This document shows positions 25,961 through 35,254 of a stretch of DNA of 64,000 bases, piece by piece. The notes beneath the pieces are model-generated. The model saw only the letters and a program-made list of their open reading frames with translations, made no database searches and was not told the origin of the DNA. Location: contig JBGCGA010000012.1 of assembly GCA_045110285.1 (NCBI GenBank), forward strand, positions 1 through 64,000. The letters run 5' to 3'. The position numbers and the translations under genes were made by a program. The stretch is from Putridiphycobacter sp045110285 (GTDB lineage: Bacteria; Bacteroidota; Bacteroidia; Flavobacteriales_D; Crocinitomicaceae). Every line of letters starts with the position of its first letter. The first letter of the stretch is position 1.

Positions 25961-26626
25961 ATGCAAACTTTAAGTAAAGAAATTGAATTAATTATTGACA
26001 GCACTCCTTTTATTCGCGAAAGTTTATCTGAGGGACTAATAAACACCAGTGCATTGGCACGAAAAATAAAACCAATTTTGGAAGGTAAAAGTAATTCAGA
26101 AATTAAGCAAAGCGCCATAGTAATGGCCATAAGCCGATTACCGCTAAGCAAGCAGGAAAGTATTCAAAAAAGAATACAACGTGTTATTAGTGATATTGGG
26201 GATGTTATTGTTAGAAGTAACTTAACAAAATATAACTACAGCAACTATTCTGGATTAAGTTCAAATCAAGCTGCATTTTTAAAAAAAACAGAATCCATTA
26301 ACGATTCATTTTACACTTTGTCAAGAGGAATTGCGGAAACTACTATGATTGTTAATGCACAACTGTGTCCTTTTATTGAGGCTAATTTAGATCAAAAATA
26401 CCTTTTAACAAAAAGAACCGGTTTGTCGGCAATTACTTTAAAATTACCTGCAACAAATGTAAAAACGGAAGGCATTTACTACTATATTCTTAAAAAATTA
26501 GCTTGGAAAAGCATTAGTCTTGAGGAAGTGATTTCAACAACAAATGAATTTACGATTGTCATTCAATCTGCTGTAGTTAGTCAAGCTTTTGAAGTTTTAG
26601 CTAATTTGGAAGATAAGAGCATGTAA
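25961..26626 (+). CDS. ACT-domain-containing regulatory protein
   Basis: A 221-residue protein. The N-terminal half is helical (IIDSTPFIRESLSEGLINTSALARKIKP..EGKS..EIKQSAIVMAISRL) and may bind DNA or a partner. The C-terminal third (LSAITLKLP..NVKTEGIYYYILKKLAWKSISLEEVISTTNEFTIVI) has the beta-alpha-beta pattern of an ACT domain, which usually binds amino acids. Databases often label such proteins 'aspartate kinase', but no kinase domain is present. Divergent from lysA, so regulation by lysine or a related amino acid is plausible. Confidence 0.75.
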   Translation: MQTLSKEIELIIDSTPFIRESLSEGLINTSALARKIKPILEGKSNSEIKQSAIVMAISRLPLSKQESIQKRIQRVISDIGDVIVRSNLTKYNYSNYSGLSSNQAAFLKKTESINDSFYTLSRGIAETTMIVNAQLCPFIEANLDQKYLLTKRTGLSAITLKLPATNVKTEGIYYYILKKLAWKSISLEEVISTTNEFTIVIQSAVVSQAFEVLANLEDKSM

Positions 26627-26926
26627 AACAAGACCACAAGCAATTACACATTATCTATAATATTTGTCCGCCTAGTCGGCCATTAAGCCAGGTTTTGTTG
26701 CAGTGGTAAAGCCTCAAAGATAAATTATTATAAAAAAGCATTCACAATTTGAACATCTTCTTCTATCTGCTTAGCTCCACTTTTGTTTAGGATCATTTTA
26801 AATTGTAAAAAGACAAAATATAGAGTTACTTTATTGTTCAACAAGTACCTCTTAATTAATAAAACTTAAAAATAGGCACGGTATCTCTTCATTTAAAAAG
26901 GGTTAATTATATTTGCTATCAATTCT
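26627..26926. other. 300-nt intergenic gap upstream of the GT2 gene
   Basis: Very AT-rich, no credible reading frame and no tRNA-like fold recognised. It carries the promoter box at 26908-26915 and otherwise nothing that I can name. Confidence 0.5.
26908..26915 (+). promoter_or_regulatory. -7 promoter box of the glycosyltransferase pair
   Basis: TATATTTG, matching TAnnTTTG, 11 nt before the ATG. Confidence 0.5.
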
Positions 26927-27880
26927 ATGTCGCACGCCAAACAAATATCAATTGTAGTTCCACTACTAAACGAAGATGAATCATTGCCAGAATTACATAA
27001 ATGGATTCAAAAGGTAATGAATGCTAATCAATTCACTTATGAAGTGATTTTCATAGATGATGGCAGTACAGATGAATCCTGGAACGTAATTGAAGGTTTA
27101 AAAACGAAAGACAAAAATATTAAAGGTATCAAATTTCAAAGAAATTATGGTAAATCTGCAGCCCTGCACGTAGGCTTTCAAGCTACTACGGGTAAAGTAG
27201 TTATTACTATGGATGCCGACTTACAAGATTCCCCTGACGAAATTCCAGAACTGTATGACATGATAGTCAATCAAGGATTTGATTTGGTTTCAGGATGGAA
27301 AAAGAAAAGGTATGATCCACTGTCAAAAACAATTCCTACTAAACTGTATAATGGCGTAAACAGAATGATTAGCGGAATTAAACTGCATGATATGAATTGT
27401 GGTTTAAAGGCATATAAAAGTACGGTTGTCAAATCAGTAGAAATTTTTGGAGAAATGCACCGGTACATACCTGTCATAGCAAAAGCAGCAGGATTTAATA
27501 AAATCGGAGAAAAAGTAGTTCAGCATCAGGAGCGAAAATATGGAAAATCTAAATTTGGCCTCAATAGATTTGTAAATGGATTCTTAGACTTATTCACAAT
27601 CACTTTTATTACAAAATTTGGTAAAAAACCAATGCATATTTTTGGATTAATGGGTACAATTTCGTTCCTGTGTGGAGGCATAATTGTGGCTTGGTTAATT
27701 ATTTACAAGCTGTTTTTTAATACTGGCTTCTCTCTAATTGCTGATAGAGCTGAATTTTATATTGCCTTAGCTGCCATGATAATTGGTACTCAATTGTTCT
27801 TAGCAGGTTTTATTGCTGAATTAATCGGCAGAAGTTCAGCTAATAGAAACACTTACTTGATAGAAAAAGAATTAATCTAG
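26927..27880 (+). CDS. Glycosyltransferase family 2 (DPM1/GtrB-like)
   Basis: A 317-residue membrane glycosyltransferase that probably moves a sugar from a nucleotide donor to a lipid carrier. The GT-A domain has VVPLLNEDESL at the start, IDDGSTDES, the DxD region MDADLQDSPDEIP and GWKKKRYDP. Two transmembrane helices close the protein (about residues 235-260 and 275-298), as in bactoprenol glucosyltransferases. It is directly followed, without a gap, by a family 4 glycosyltransferase, so both likely act in one surface-glycan pathway. Confidence 0.92.
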   Translation: MSHAKQISIVVPLLNEDESLPELHKWIQKVMNANQFTYEVIFIDDGSTDESWNVIEGLKTKDKNIKGIKFQRNYGKSAALHVGFQATTGKVVITMDADLQDSPDEIPELYDMIVNQGFDLVSGWKKKRYDPLSKTIPTKLYNGVNRMISGIKLHDMNCGLKAYKSTVVKSVEIFGEMHRYIPVIAKAAGFNKIGEKVVQHQERKYGKSKFGLNRFVNGFLDLFTITFITKFGKKPMHIFGLMGTISFLCGGIIVAWLIIYKLFFNTGFSLIADRAEFYIALAAMIIGTQLFLAGFIAELIGRSSANRNTYLIEKELI

Positions 27881-29017
27881 ATGATGAAAAAAGTAATTTT
27901 AGTTGGTGTTTCTCACCCATTTCGTGGTGGATTGGCTTCTTATAATGAAAGATTAATTGAAGAATTTAATAAATATGGAGACGAGACCGAAATTGTAACT
28001 TTCACACTTCAGTATCCAAAGTTTTTATTTCCAGGAAAGACACAGTATTCTAGCTCTCCTAAACCATCCCATTTAAAAATATCAGAACGAGTAAATTCTA
28101 TCAATCCATTAAATTGGTTGAAAGTAGGACGGCAATTAAAAAAAGAACAGCCTGATTTATTAATCTTAAAATATTGGCTACCTTTTATGGGGCCTTGCTT
28201 AGGAACCATTGCAAGAATTGTAAAAAAGAATAAACATACAAAAGTAATCTGCGTAATTGACAACATCATTCCACATGAAAAAAGGCCTGGAGATAAAATT
28301 TTCACAAAATATTTTGTGAAGCCAGTTGATGCTTTTGTGGCTATGTCTAAAAGCGTTTTAAGCGACTTAAAGCAATTTAATGTAGATAAACCAGCACTTT
28401 TTAGCCCGCATCCTATTTTTGATAATTTTGGAGAAAAAATATCGAGAGAGGACGCTTTAGAGAGGTTAGGGTTAAATAGTGACCAGAACTACGTGTTATT
28501 TTTTGGAATAATAAGAGATTATAAAGGTTTAGATTTATTGCTGCAAGCCTTTTCTAACGATCAGTTTCCTGAATTAAATGTTAAATTGATTGTGGCAGGA
28601 GAGTTTTATGCGAATGAACAGACATATATTGATCTAATCAAGGAATTAAAATTAGAAGAGCATGTCATTCTTATCAACGAGTTTATTGCGAATGAAGACG
28701 TGAAAAATTATTTTTGTGCAGCAGATATTTTGGCGCAGCCATATAAAACAGCTACTCAAAGCGGAGTCACACAAATAGGCTATCATTTTGAAAAACCAAT
28801 GCTTGTGACTGATGTTGGTGGATTGAGCGAAATTATTCCTCATGATAAAGCAGGATACGTAGTCCAGCCCAATCCTTCGGACATTAGGAATGCATTGCTG
28901 GACTTTTTTCAGAATTCAAGAAAAGCAGAAATGACCCAGAATATCTGTATTGAAAAAGAGAAATACAGTTGGGATAAAATGGTAAATACTGTAAACCATC
29001 TGTTTGACAAGATATAA
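27881..29017 (+). CDS. Glycosyltransferase family 4
   Basis: A 378-residue GT-B fold enzyme. The N-terminal acceptor domain starts ILVGVSHPFRGGLASYNERL; the C-terminal donor domain has VLFFGIIRDYKGLDLLLQAF, VILINEFIANEDVKNYFCAADILAQPY and the nucleotide-sugar site SGVTQIGYHFEKPMLVTDVGGLSEII. Donor and acceptor cannot be read from sequence. No transmembrane helix; probably cytoplasmic side of the membrane. Starts immediately after the GT2 gene, so the two are an operon. Confidence 0.9.
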   Translation: MMKKVILVGVSHPFRGGLASYNERLIEEFNKYGDETEIVTFTLQYPKFLFPGKTQYSSSPKPSHLKISERVNSINPLNWLKVGRQLKKEQPDLLILKYWLPFMGPCLGTIARIVKKNKHTKVICVIDNIIPHEKRPGDKIFTKYFVKPVDAFVAMSKSVLSDLKQFNVDKPALFSPHPIFDNFGEKISREDALERLGLNSDQNYVLFFGIIRDYKGLDLLLQAFSNDQFPELNVKLIVAGEFYANEQTYIDLIKELKLEEHVILINEFIANEDVKNYFCAADILAQPYKTATQSGVTQIGYHFEKPMLVTDVGGLSEIIPHDKAGYVVQPNPSDIRNALLDFFQNSRKAEMTQNICIEKEKYSWDKMVNTVNHLFDKI

Positions 29018-29393
29018 ATAAAGAATACCATTTAAAATCTGCTTATCAAAAAAGACAAGAATAGACACTTCAATCAAGATGGCAGAACTTTATTGAAAGA
29101 CGAGATACAGCCGAAAAGAAAAATTCATCCAGAAAGTTGGATAAATATGAAAAAAGAATAGTTTGTTGAACGATAATACCTTTAATTAATAATGGTTGTG
29201 CTTATAATGCCATTGTGAGCAACGGAGCTAAAATACGTGTAGCTGTTGGCAATGGATTCATGTTTTTATTGCTGTAAACATAGTAAACGGTGGCAAGTTT
29301 CAGACGCATTACAGCAATTAAGTATTGAATAAAAACGTTTTGAGCTCAAAAAATTAAACTGTACAAACAAGCAGTCTCTTAAAAACTATAAGT
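29018..29393. other. 376-nt intergenic gap before gmhA
   Basis: AT-rich, no frame longer than a few dozen codons, no strong hairpin, no tRNA or riboswitch recognised. It may hold decayed coding sequence or just the gmhA promoter; I see nothing definite. Confidence 0.45.
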
Positions 29394-29969
29394 ATGAAAA
29401 TAAAATCAATCATTGAAAATTCAATCCAAACAAAACAAAAGGTTTTAAACAGTGATACCATTATTGAAGCGATAGAAGCTGCCACTTATTCTATTACAAA
29501 TTGCTTTAAGGCTGATGGTCAAGTTCTATTTTGTGGAAACGGCGGCAGCGCTGCAGATGCACAGCATTTAGCAGCTGAATTTAGTGGTCGGTTTTACTTT
29601 GACCGCGCTCCTTTAAATTCCGAAGCACTACATGTTAACTCTTCATATTTAACTGCTGTTGGAAATGATTATTCCTACCAAGAAATATACGCCAGAATGG
29701 TACAAGCAAAAGGAAAAAATGGAGACATTTTAGTTGGCATTTCAACTTCAGGAAATTCAGAAAATGTGGTGCGTGCATTGATTCAGGCGAAAAAACAAGG
29801 AATGACAACAATAGGATTTACAGGCGAAACAGGAGGAAAAATGTTTGACCTTTGTGATATTATAATTCCAATTCCCTCAAATGATACACCTCGCATTCAA
29901 GAGTGTCATATTCTTGTCGGCCATATTATTTGCGAACTCGTTGAAGCTAATTTATTTTCGAAATCCTGA
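29394..29969 (+). CDS. gmhA: Sedoheptulose-7-phosphate isomerase
   Basis: A 191-residue SIS-domain protein that converts sedoheptulose 7-phosphate to D-glycero-D-manno-heptose 7-phosphate for LPS core or S-layer glycans. It has FCGNGGSAADAQHLAAEFSGRF (phosphate site), GISTSGNSENV and the C-terminal IPSNDTPRIQECHILVGHI with the Glu and His expected for the isomerase. Length is normal. A GmhB-type phosphatase gene at 56746 could supply the next enzyme. Confidence 0.94.
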   Translation: MKIKSIIENSIQTKQKVLNSDTIIEAIEAATYSITNCFKADGQVLFCGNGGSAADAQHLAAEFSGRFYFDRAPLNSEALHVNSSYLTAVGNDYSYQEIYARMVQAKGKNGDILVGISTSGNSENVVRALIQAKKQGMTTIGFTGETGGKMFDLCDIIIPIPSNDTPRIQECHILVGHIICELVEANLFSKS

Positions 29970-29970
29970 T

Positions 29971-30387
29971 TTAAGAAGTACCAAATTCCAACTCGCTTTT
30001 CAGCTGGTCAGCCATATGATCAAACAAATGAGTTAAAGGCTTTACAACCATCATTTTTAAAAACATGTTTATGTCTCCTTTAAACAGCAGATAACCTTCA
30101 GTTACTGCATCTTTTTCATTAATAAATACCTCCAAAGTGAACGGAAATGGCGCTTTTTCACCAGACACGATATCAATTTTAGTATTTGGCTCTGTTGATG
30201 ACTTCACTAATGGGATCACAGCAGCATTTTGAATCTTAAATGAACAATCGTCTACAGTAGATTGCCAATCCGAAATTTTATCAGCAGGCAGCAATTTTTC
30301 AATGTTATTAAAATCATTCAAAAAATCAAAAACAACTTTTTGACTAACATTAATAGTCACATGTTTACTTTCTATTATAGTGCTCAT
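29971..30387 (-). CDS. START/SRPBCC-like domain protein
   Basis: About 138 residues. The ATG at 30387 overlaps the pyrE stop as ATGA, which decides this start over an upstream ATG at 30420 lying inside pyrE. The pattern STIIESKHVTINVSQKVVFDFLNDFNNIEKLLP is the opening helix-grip of SRPBCC proteins, which bind hydrophobic ligands. A C-terminal helix (FDHMADQLKSEL) completes the fold. Ligand unknown. Translationally coupled to pyrE, an arrangement I recall in other Bacteroidota. Confidence 0.8.
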   Translation of the reverse strand: MSTIIESKHVTINVSQKVVFDFLNDFNNIEKLLPADKISDWQSTVDDCSFKIQNAAVIPLVKSSTEPNTKIDIVSGEKAPFPFTLEVFINEKDAVTEGYLLFKGDINMFLKMMVVKPLTHLFDHMADQLKSELEFGTS

Positions 30388-31028
30388 TGTGTGGTCCATT
30401 TTTCTGGAGCTTCTCTCCATTTAGTTAAAGACTCTTTATCGTTTTCAGTGATGTAGTTAAGCTCTATCCCTTGTTGAATCAAATTTTCGTAATCAGTTAA
30501 AACAATATGTTCGCAATCTGCTTCCTTAAAGTTTTTAGCAGCTTGTTCGAATCCATAAGTGAAAATTGCCACCATACCTCTCACATTAAGACCTCCTTCG
30601 CGCAATGCAGCCACGGCTTTTAAACTACTCCCTCCGGTTGATATTAAATCCTCAACAACCAAAACATTTTGACCACTTTCGTAGTGTCCCTCTATTTGAT
30701 TTTGCATCCCATGCTCTTTTGCAGATGACCGAACATATATAAAAGGTAGTCCCATTTGCTCTGCAATTAATGCACCAATGGCAATTCCACCTGTTGCAAC
30801 TCCAGCAATTACATCTGGTTTTCCATACTTTTCAGAGATAGTATCAACAAAAACTTGGCGAATGAAGGTTCTAACTTTAGGATAAGACAATACTTTTCTA
30901 TTGTCGCAATAGATAGGAGATTTCCATCCACTCGACCAAGTAAAAGGATTTTGAGGTTGCAATTTTACCGCTTTGATTTGAAGCAAAAATTCTGCTACCT
31001 TTAGCGCCTTATCTTTATTTAATACCAT
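30384..31028 (-). CDS. pyrE: Orotate phosphoribosyltransferase
   Basis: A 214-residue pyrimidine biosynthesis enzyme that joins orotate and PRPP into OMP. The PRPP motif is VLVVEDLISTGGS (about 119-131); the N-terminal FTWSSGWKSPIYCDNRK and GVATGGIAIGALIA are typical. Its ATG and that of the divergent Nudix gene are only 2 nt apart. A -7 box (31034-31041) lies inside the Nudix gene. Confidence 0.95.
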   Translation of the reverse strand: MVLNKDKALKVAEFLLQIKAVKLQPQNPFTWSSGWKSPIYCDNRKVLSYPKVRTFIRQVFVDTISEKYGKPDVIAGVATGGIAIGALIAEQMGLPFIYVRSSAKEHGMQNQIEGHYESGQNVLVVEDLISTGGSSLKAVAALREGGLNVRGMVAIFTYGFEQAAKNFKEADCEHIVLTDYENLIQQGIELNYITENDKESLTKWREAPEKWTTQ

Positions 31029-31030
31029 AT

Positions 31031-31618
31031 ATGCAAATTTATAAAGTTTTTGTAGATAACAGACCTGTATTTTTTGAAATTAATGCGGCAAGTACTGATG
31101 AATTTTTAACAGTCAAAGAAATAAAAAAAGGGTTAAAAGATTTCAGGGAATCGGACTATACTGAACTATACATTGAAGTTGAGAGCGAAACTGTTTTTGA
31201 AGCTGTTTTTGAAGACCATAAGTTTATTGAGGCTGCTGGTGGATTAGTGCAAATGAACCAAAATTACCTTTTTATAAAACGAAACAATAAATGGGACATA
31301 CCGAAAGGTAAATTAGAAAAAGGTGAAAGTTCGGAAGATGCGGCTGTGCGAGAAATAATGGAGGAATGTGGTATTATTAATCCCCCCGTTATCAAACGCC
31401 ATTTGGCAAATACTTGGCATGTTTATTTTCAAAAAGAAAAGAAGTTTTTAAAGAAAACGTACTGGTATTTGTTAACGGCGGCCAATAAAAATACAGATTT
31501 TACCCCTCAAGCCGAAGAAGATATTACTGAAGTAAAGTATTTTCCAAAAAAGGCTTTTGACACCATTCGAAAAAATACGTATAATTCGATTAAGGACGTT
31601 TTAAAGCTATTGAAATAG
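31031..31618 (+). CDS. Nudix hydrolase
   Basis: A 195-residue protein with a 75-residue N-terminal extension before the Nudix fold. The Nudix box GKLEKGESSEDAAVREIMEECGI (about 93-115) fits GX5EX7REUXEEXGU exactly. Substrate unknown; members of this group hydrolyse diphosphates such as nucleotide derivatives. Its start codon is 2 nt from that of divergent pyrE, so its promoter must lie within pyrE; a near-consensus TATCTTTA is at 31010-31017. Confidence 0.9.
   Translation: MQIYKVFVDNRPVFFEINAASTDEFLTVKEIKKGLKDFRESDYTELYIEVESETVFEAVFEDHKFIEAAGGLVQMNQNYLFIKRNNKWDIPKGKLEKGESSEDAAVREIMEECGIINPPVIKRHLANTWHVYFQKEKKFLKKTYWYLLTAANKNTDFTPQAEEDITEVKYFPKKAFDTIRKNTYNSIKDVLKLLK
31034..31041 (-). promoter_or_regulatory. 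-7 promoter box of pyrE (minus strand)
   Basis: On the minus strand TAAATTTG lies 5 nt before the pyrE ATG, inside the divergent Nudix coding region. It implies an almost leaderless pyrE mRNA. Confidence 0.45.
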
Positions 31619-33172
31619 TTAATTAGTTTTCTTAAAAACCCAGGCATTTAAATCATAATCAAGCTTTAAAATTTTAACTAGATTAATAGCTTGTTGGCCA
31701 TTTGAGCAACTACCTACAGAAACCATTGTCATTTTCCCATTGGATGAAGATATTAATTTAGAAGAGACTTTCTGGTTTTTTAGCAGCTCTTTCATACGCT
31801 CAGCATTTTCAGAAATTGAAAAGCTCCCAACAATAATTTCGTATGCCCCTTTTTCAGAGATTTGTTTTGAAAGCATATCCGTTTCTGTTTCATTCGCCAC
31901 AAAGTGATGATTTGTATTCGCCACAAAATCTTGTTCTAAATCCCTAGGATTTAAAATGTTTTCTTCCTCGTTTACTTTTGAGATTTCCATCATATTTAAA
32001 ATTAGTCCAGCTAGTTTTATTCTTGGTAGATTATAATCTTCTTCAATTTCGCTTTCTCTTGTCTCAATAGGTAGTTCAGGATCATTAAATATTTGAATTT
32101 TTCCACTATAACAGGATACCCAAATATTGCCTAATTGCCAATCTCCCGCAATACCAATTGGTTTCTGGAAAGTATTTATTGTCTGAGCTATTTCCATGGT
32201 TTGTGCATTTACCTTTTGAAAGGTATTTGCAAAATAATTCACAACATATAAAAATTGTTCATTGGCAGAAAGCACCATACTTCGGGGACCTGAATTAGTC
32301 CTACAATACTCTACCTTTTTATTTTTAATATTTATTTTGGCAATTTTATTGGCTGAATTTATTGCAACAAAAAGGTGTGTATTTGAAGAATTAATCACAA
32401 GATGTCTAGGTCCTCTTCCGTCTAATTTAATATCATTTACAATATAGGTCAGCAAATTTATTACTGCAATTTTACTACTCCCCATGATCGCTATATAGGC
32501 CTTTTGATTTCTGCTATCAACTGCAATCCCCCTAGGCCTTGGTCCTACCTTCACTCTTTTTATTTCAGTTTCAGTGTCTAAATCAATGATTGATACATCT
32601 GAACTGGTCCAATTACTAACTAATAAAAGCTTACCATTATCGGTAATGGTTAAATATTTGGGTACAGATCCAACTTTTACAATCGATTCTATCTGATAAG
32701 TAATTGTGTTTATTTTATATAAAAAACTTGGATCAAAGTCATTTCCTGAACAACCATCACATCCTTCTTTATCAAAACCTGGACCGTACATAGCATAATT
32801 CGACACCCAAAGATATTTCCCATCAGGGGTAAAACAAGCTTCGACGGGTGCTCCTCTGTAAAGCGCATCTTCGTATTCTGTGAAGCCAAATTTGTTTAGA
32901 TTTATAGCATCAGAAATAGTTTTTAACAAGGTACCTTGAGCAGAATACAACGTTATTGAATGTTTGTACATCATATTTTGCGCACTGAACAGCCCTCGGC
33001 CATCTGCAACAATAGATTTTGGCGTAATATTATTGCCTACTACTTGCTTTAATGAAATTTGAGAATGACTTAGTAATCCAAAGAAAACTCCAGATAATAG
33101 TGTAGTAGCTTTTATGTAAAACCTAAAATTAAGTGAAAGAAACGTAAATTTGTGTAAGTTCAATTTGTGCAA
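31619..33172 (-). CDS. YncE-like beta-propeller protein with C-terminal SPOR domain
   Basis: About 517 residues. The N-terminus has a signal-like segment (about 20-38). A seven-bladed propeller follows (GKYLWVSNYAMYG, GKLLLVSNWTSSDVSIIDLDTETEI, KVGPRPRGIAVDSRNQKAYIAI, LYVVNYFANTFQKV), the YncE/lactonase type. After a hydrophilic linker, the last 75 residues (YEIIVGSFSISENAERM...SVGSCSNGQQAINLVKIL) are a SPOR-like domain, which binds denuded peptidoglycan. The only start codons after the upstream stop are TTG or ATT, so the first residues are uncertain. A cell-wall-attached sensor or scaffold is a fair guess. Confidence 0.85.
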   Translation of the reverse strand: MHKLNLHKFTFLSLNFRFYIKATTLLSGVFFGLLSHSQISLKQVVGNNITPKSIVADGRGLFSAQNMMYKHSITLYSAQGTLLKTISDAINLNKFGFTEYEDALYRGAPVEACFTPDGKYLWVSNYAMYGPGFDKEGCDGCSGNDFDPSFLYKINTITYQIESIVKVGSVPKYLTITDNGKLLLVSNWTSSDVSIIDLDTETEIKRVKVGPRPRGIAVDSRNQKAYIAIMGSSKIAVINLLTYIVNDIKLDGRGPRHLVINSSNTHLFVAINSANKIAKINIKNKKVEYCRTNSGPRSMVLSANEQFLYVVNYFANTFQKVNAQTMEIAQTINTFQKPIGIAGDWQLGNIWVSCYSGKIQIFNDPELPIETRESEIEEDYNLPRIKLAGLILNMMEISKVNEEENILNPRDLEQDFVANTNHHFVANETETDMLSKQISEKGAYEIIVGSFSISENAERMKELLKNQKVSSKLISSSNGKMTMVSVGSCSNGQQAINLVKILKLDYDLNAWVFKKTN

Positions 33173-33188
33173 AATAAGCTACACAATA

Positions 33189-34100
33189 CTACAAAATTAA
33201 ATTCAACTTCTTAAGATCTTCAACCTTCTTATTGTCTCCAATTTTTTTATACGAATAACAAAGATTAGCTAACATTCGCTTGAGAATCACAGTATTTGAA
33301 CAAGGTTCATAATACTCTTTTTCCATTGGTAAATTTAATGCCTTTAAATATCCCTCAATTTCATTGTGATCAAAAATTCGTCCTTTCGCATATGGATTTA
33401 TATAAAATAAAATCTGCCGCTGTGAATCTATATTGAGCATTTTTAATGTCTTATATTCATCAACAAATCCCAAAATAAACTGGTTTGGTAAATTAACACC
33501 ATATATTGGAATTTCTAAGCGTTGTGCCACAATTGAATAAATAATAGAAAGAGTTAATGGTGTACCTTGCTTTTGGCGCAACGCGGAGTACAAAAATGAA
33601 TTATTCGGAGAGAAAAAGTTTTTTTTACTTCCTTTAAAACCGCAGATATCAAATATGACATTGTTGAAAATTTTTACGGTTTCAAAAGCAGTATTCTCAT
33701 CATTTATTTCGAGCCATACTTTCTGCTGAACTTTCTCAATTTCTTTTTCTAACATTACTTCAGTAATGTTAGGGTATTGATATTGACTAATAATTAACGC
33801 TCCTTTGAGTAAATCTCTATTGGAAGAATCTTTCCATTTCTGCATTTTTACACAGAGATCAGACACTCTAATTTCACTAATAATATCTTGTAGTTTCAAC
33901 TGATGATCATTATTATGAGAAGCTTTTAACCAAGTATGTTCAATATTTGGCAGTACTGATCTACCATAGCTTACAAGCTTGTGTTTTACCTGCGAATAAA
34001 CCTGAGGATCTGGATCTTCAACTAACCTTATTAAGGCGTTGACTTCAGCATCATTAATATGAAGTATATTTTCCACTGAGCAAATATAGTAGGAAGTCAA
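33189..34100 (-). CDS. Transglutaminase-like SirB1 family protein
   Basis: A 303-residue protein. Residues 15-110 are helical; the middle carries the SirB1/transglutaminase-like N-terminal pattern: ALRQKQGTPLTLSIIYSIVAQRLEIPIYGVNLPNQFILGF. The C-terminus has a short helical repeat (MLANLCYSYKKIGDNKKVEDLKKL). A canonical Cys-His-Asp triad is not evident, as in other SirB1-type proteins, so it is probably a structural or binding protein. It lies 16 nt upstream of the propeller/SPOR gene on the same strand. Confidence 0.85.
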   Translation of the reverse strand: MTSYYICSVENILHINDAEVNALIRLVEDPDPQVYSQVKHKLVSYGRSVLPNIEHTWLKASHNNDHQLKLQDIISEIRVSDLCVKMQKWKDSSNRDLLKGALIISQYQYPNITEVMLEKEIEKVQQKVWLEINDENTAFETVKIFNNVIFDICGFKGSKKNFFSPNNSFLYSALRQKQGTPLTLSIIYSIVAQRLEIPIYGVNLPNQFILGFVDEYKTLKMLNIDSQRQILFYINPYAKGRIFDHNEIEGYLKALNLPMEKEYYEPCSNTVILKRMLANLCYSYKKIGDNKKVEDLKKLNLIL

Positions 34101-34171
34101 ACCTAAAATTTAAGCCCTCAAGAATGTTTTAAACCTTTGTTTGTGAAAACCAATGAAAATAGGAGGTTGAT

Positions 34172-34825
34172 TTAGTTCTTTCCAAAATAGTGCTTAAAGC
34201 CAAATCCTATGCTCAGATAACGAATATATCCTTCCCCAAAACTATCAACAAGACCTGGAATATCTGACCTACAGAGGTAGTCTGGAGTAAATTCTTGAAA
34301 ATTGATTGCATAACTAACAATCATATTAAAAGCAGAAGCCGACCTTAATTCGGTTAATATATTTATTTCTAATTGAGGCTCAATGAAGAGTGATCCTTTT
34401 TGAAATGGCCCTCCTAAAAGTGCTTGACAGGAATCGTTTACCACCATTACATTAGCATACCCTGTTTTTATTCCTCCATATAAAGACACCCGATCGGTCG
34501 TATACTTTTCATATCCAATTTTTACAAAACCACCTGGAATGTGAGTCCCCCCTGTTCCTATGGCACCACTAAAAGCCACACGATCAGATACAAAATACGA
34601 ATATTTAGCACCCACTCCTAAAGTTAAACCTTTAAATACATTATGTTGATATCCGACTGCGCCGTTAAACAAACCTTCCATAGTTTGATTAAAAGCCTTA
34701 TTTCTCTCATTTGTAGGAATTGTAACATCAACAAAAAATGATCCCTTTAAATTCACAACTTGAGCAGTTAACTCTACTGAGGTCAAAACAAAAATTACTA
34801 GAAATATTTTATATAAAGTAGACAT
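34172..34825 (-). CDS. Putative outer-membrane beta-barrel protein
   Basis: A 217-residue exported protein (signal peptide to about VELTAQ). Strands alternate polar and hydrophobic residues with aromatic girdles (LGVGAKYSYFV, VSLYGGIKTGYANVMVV), and the C-terminus ends YLSIGFGFKHYFGKN, a typical last barrel strand. Function unknown. It is the last gene of a probable minus-strand operon from 36125. Confidence 0.75.
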   Translation of the reverse strand: MSTLYKIFLVIFVLTSVELTAQVVNLKGSFFVDVTIPTNERNKAFNQTMEGLFNGAVGYQHNVFKGLTLGVGAKYSYFVSDRVAFSGAIGTGGTHIPGGFVKIGYEKYTTDRVSLYGGIKTGYANVMVVNDSCQALLGGPFQKGSLFIEPQLEINILTELRSASAFNMIVSYAINFQEFTPDYLCRSDIPGLVDSFGEGYIRYLSIGFGFKHYFGKN

Positions 34826-34846
34826 TACTGATTATAAACGATTGGC

Positions 34847-35254
34847 TTACTCACTTATTATAATTTTTTTTAAAATTCGAGTTGTGGGCGCTTTCAGTAG
34901 TAAAAAATAATTGCCCTTACTGTACAAAGTAGGATCGAACTCAACAATATGCTCGCCCTTCTGTAAGTTCTCATCCAATAAATTTGTCACAACCACCTCC
35001 TTATTATCAAGCAACTCTATCTTCACATTCATTTCATCAGGCACATCAACAAGTAATTGTGTTTTAGTTTTATAAATATTGTATTGCGCCGTAACAAATC
35101 CAACTGTACTGACAGCTTCCATTTTTTGTCTTCTAAACTGCTTGGTGTATATAATATAAGACACTACAATTAGAACAATTGCGGTAATACCGTACAGCAC
35201 CCCCATGACCATATCATAAGTACTAGCATCATTCAATCCTGCAGTATTTTCCAT
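34847..35254 (-). CDS. Membrane-anchored protein with a sorting-domain-like beta-sandwich
   Basis: 135 residues. A short N-terminus is followed by one transmembrane helix (about 16-38), then a basic stretch (KQFRRQKM) and a beta domain. The latter (LLVDVPDEMNVKIELLDNKEVVV...LQKGEHIVEFDPTLYSKGNYFLLLKAPTTRILKKIII) follows the pattern of T9SS type A C-terminal domains. It has no signal for secretion across the outer membrane, so the domain would remain inner-membrane bound. The start overlaps the stop of the DUF493 gene by 1 nt. Confidence 0.7.
   Translation of the reverse strand: MENTAGLNDASTYDMVMGVLYGITAIVLIVVSYIIYTKQFRRQKMEAVSTVGFVTAQYNIYKTKTQLLVDVPDEMNVKIELLDNKEVVVTNLLDENLQKGEHIVEFDPTLYSKGNYFLLLKAPTTRILKKIIISE

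Noticed and set aside
26627..26926. tRNA or small RNA gene in the intergenic gap
   Set aside because: No cloverleaf, no T-loop sequence and no strong terminator hairpin could be found.
30388..30420. Longer start for the START-like protein
   Set aside because: Would lie inside pyrE; the ATGA overlap at 30387 is the better start.
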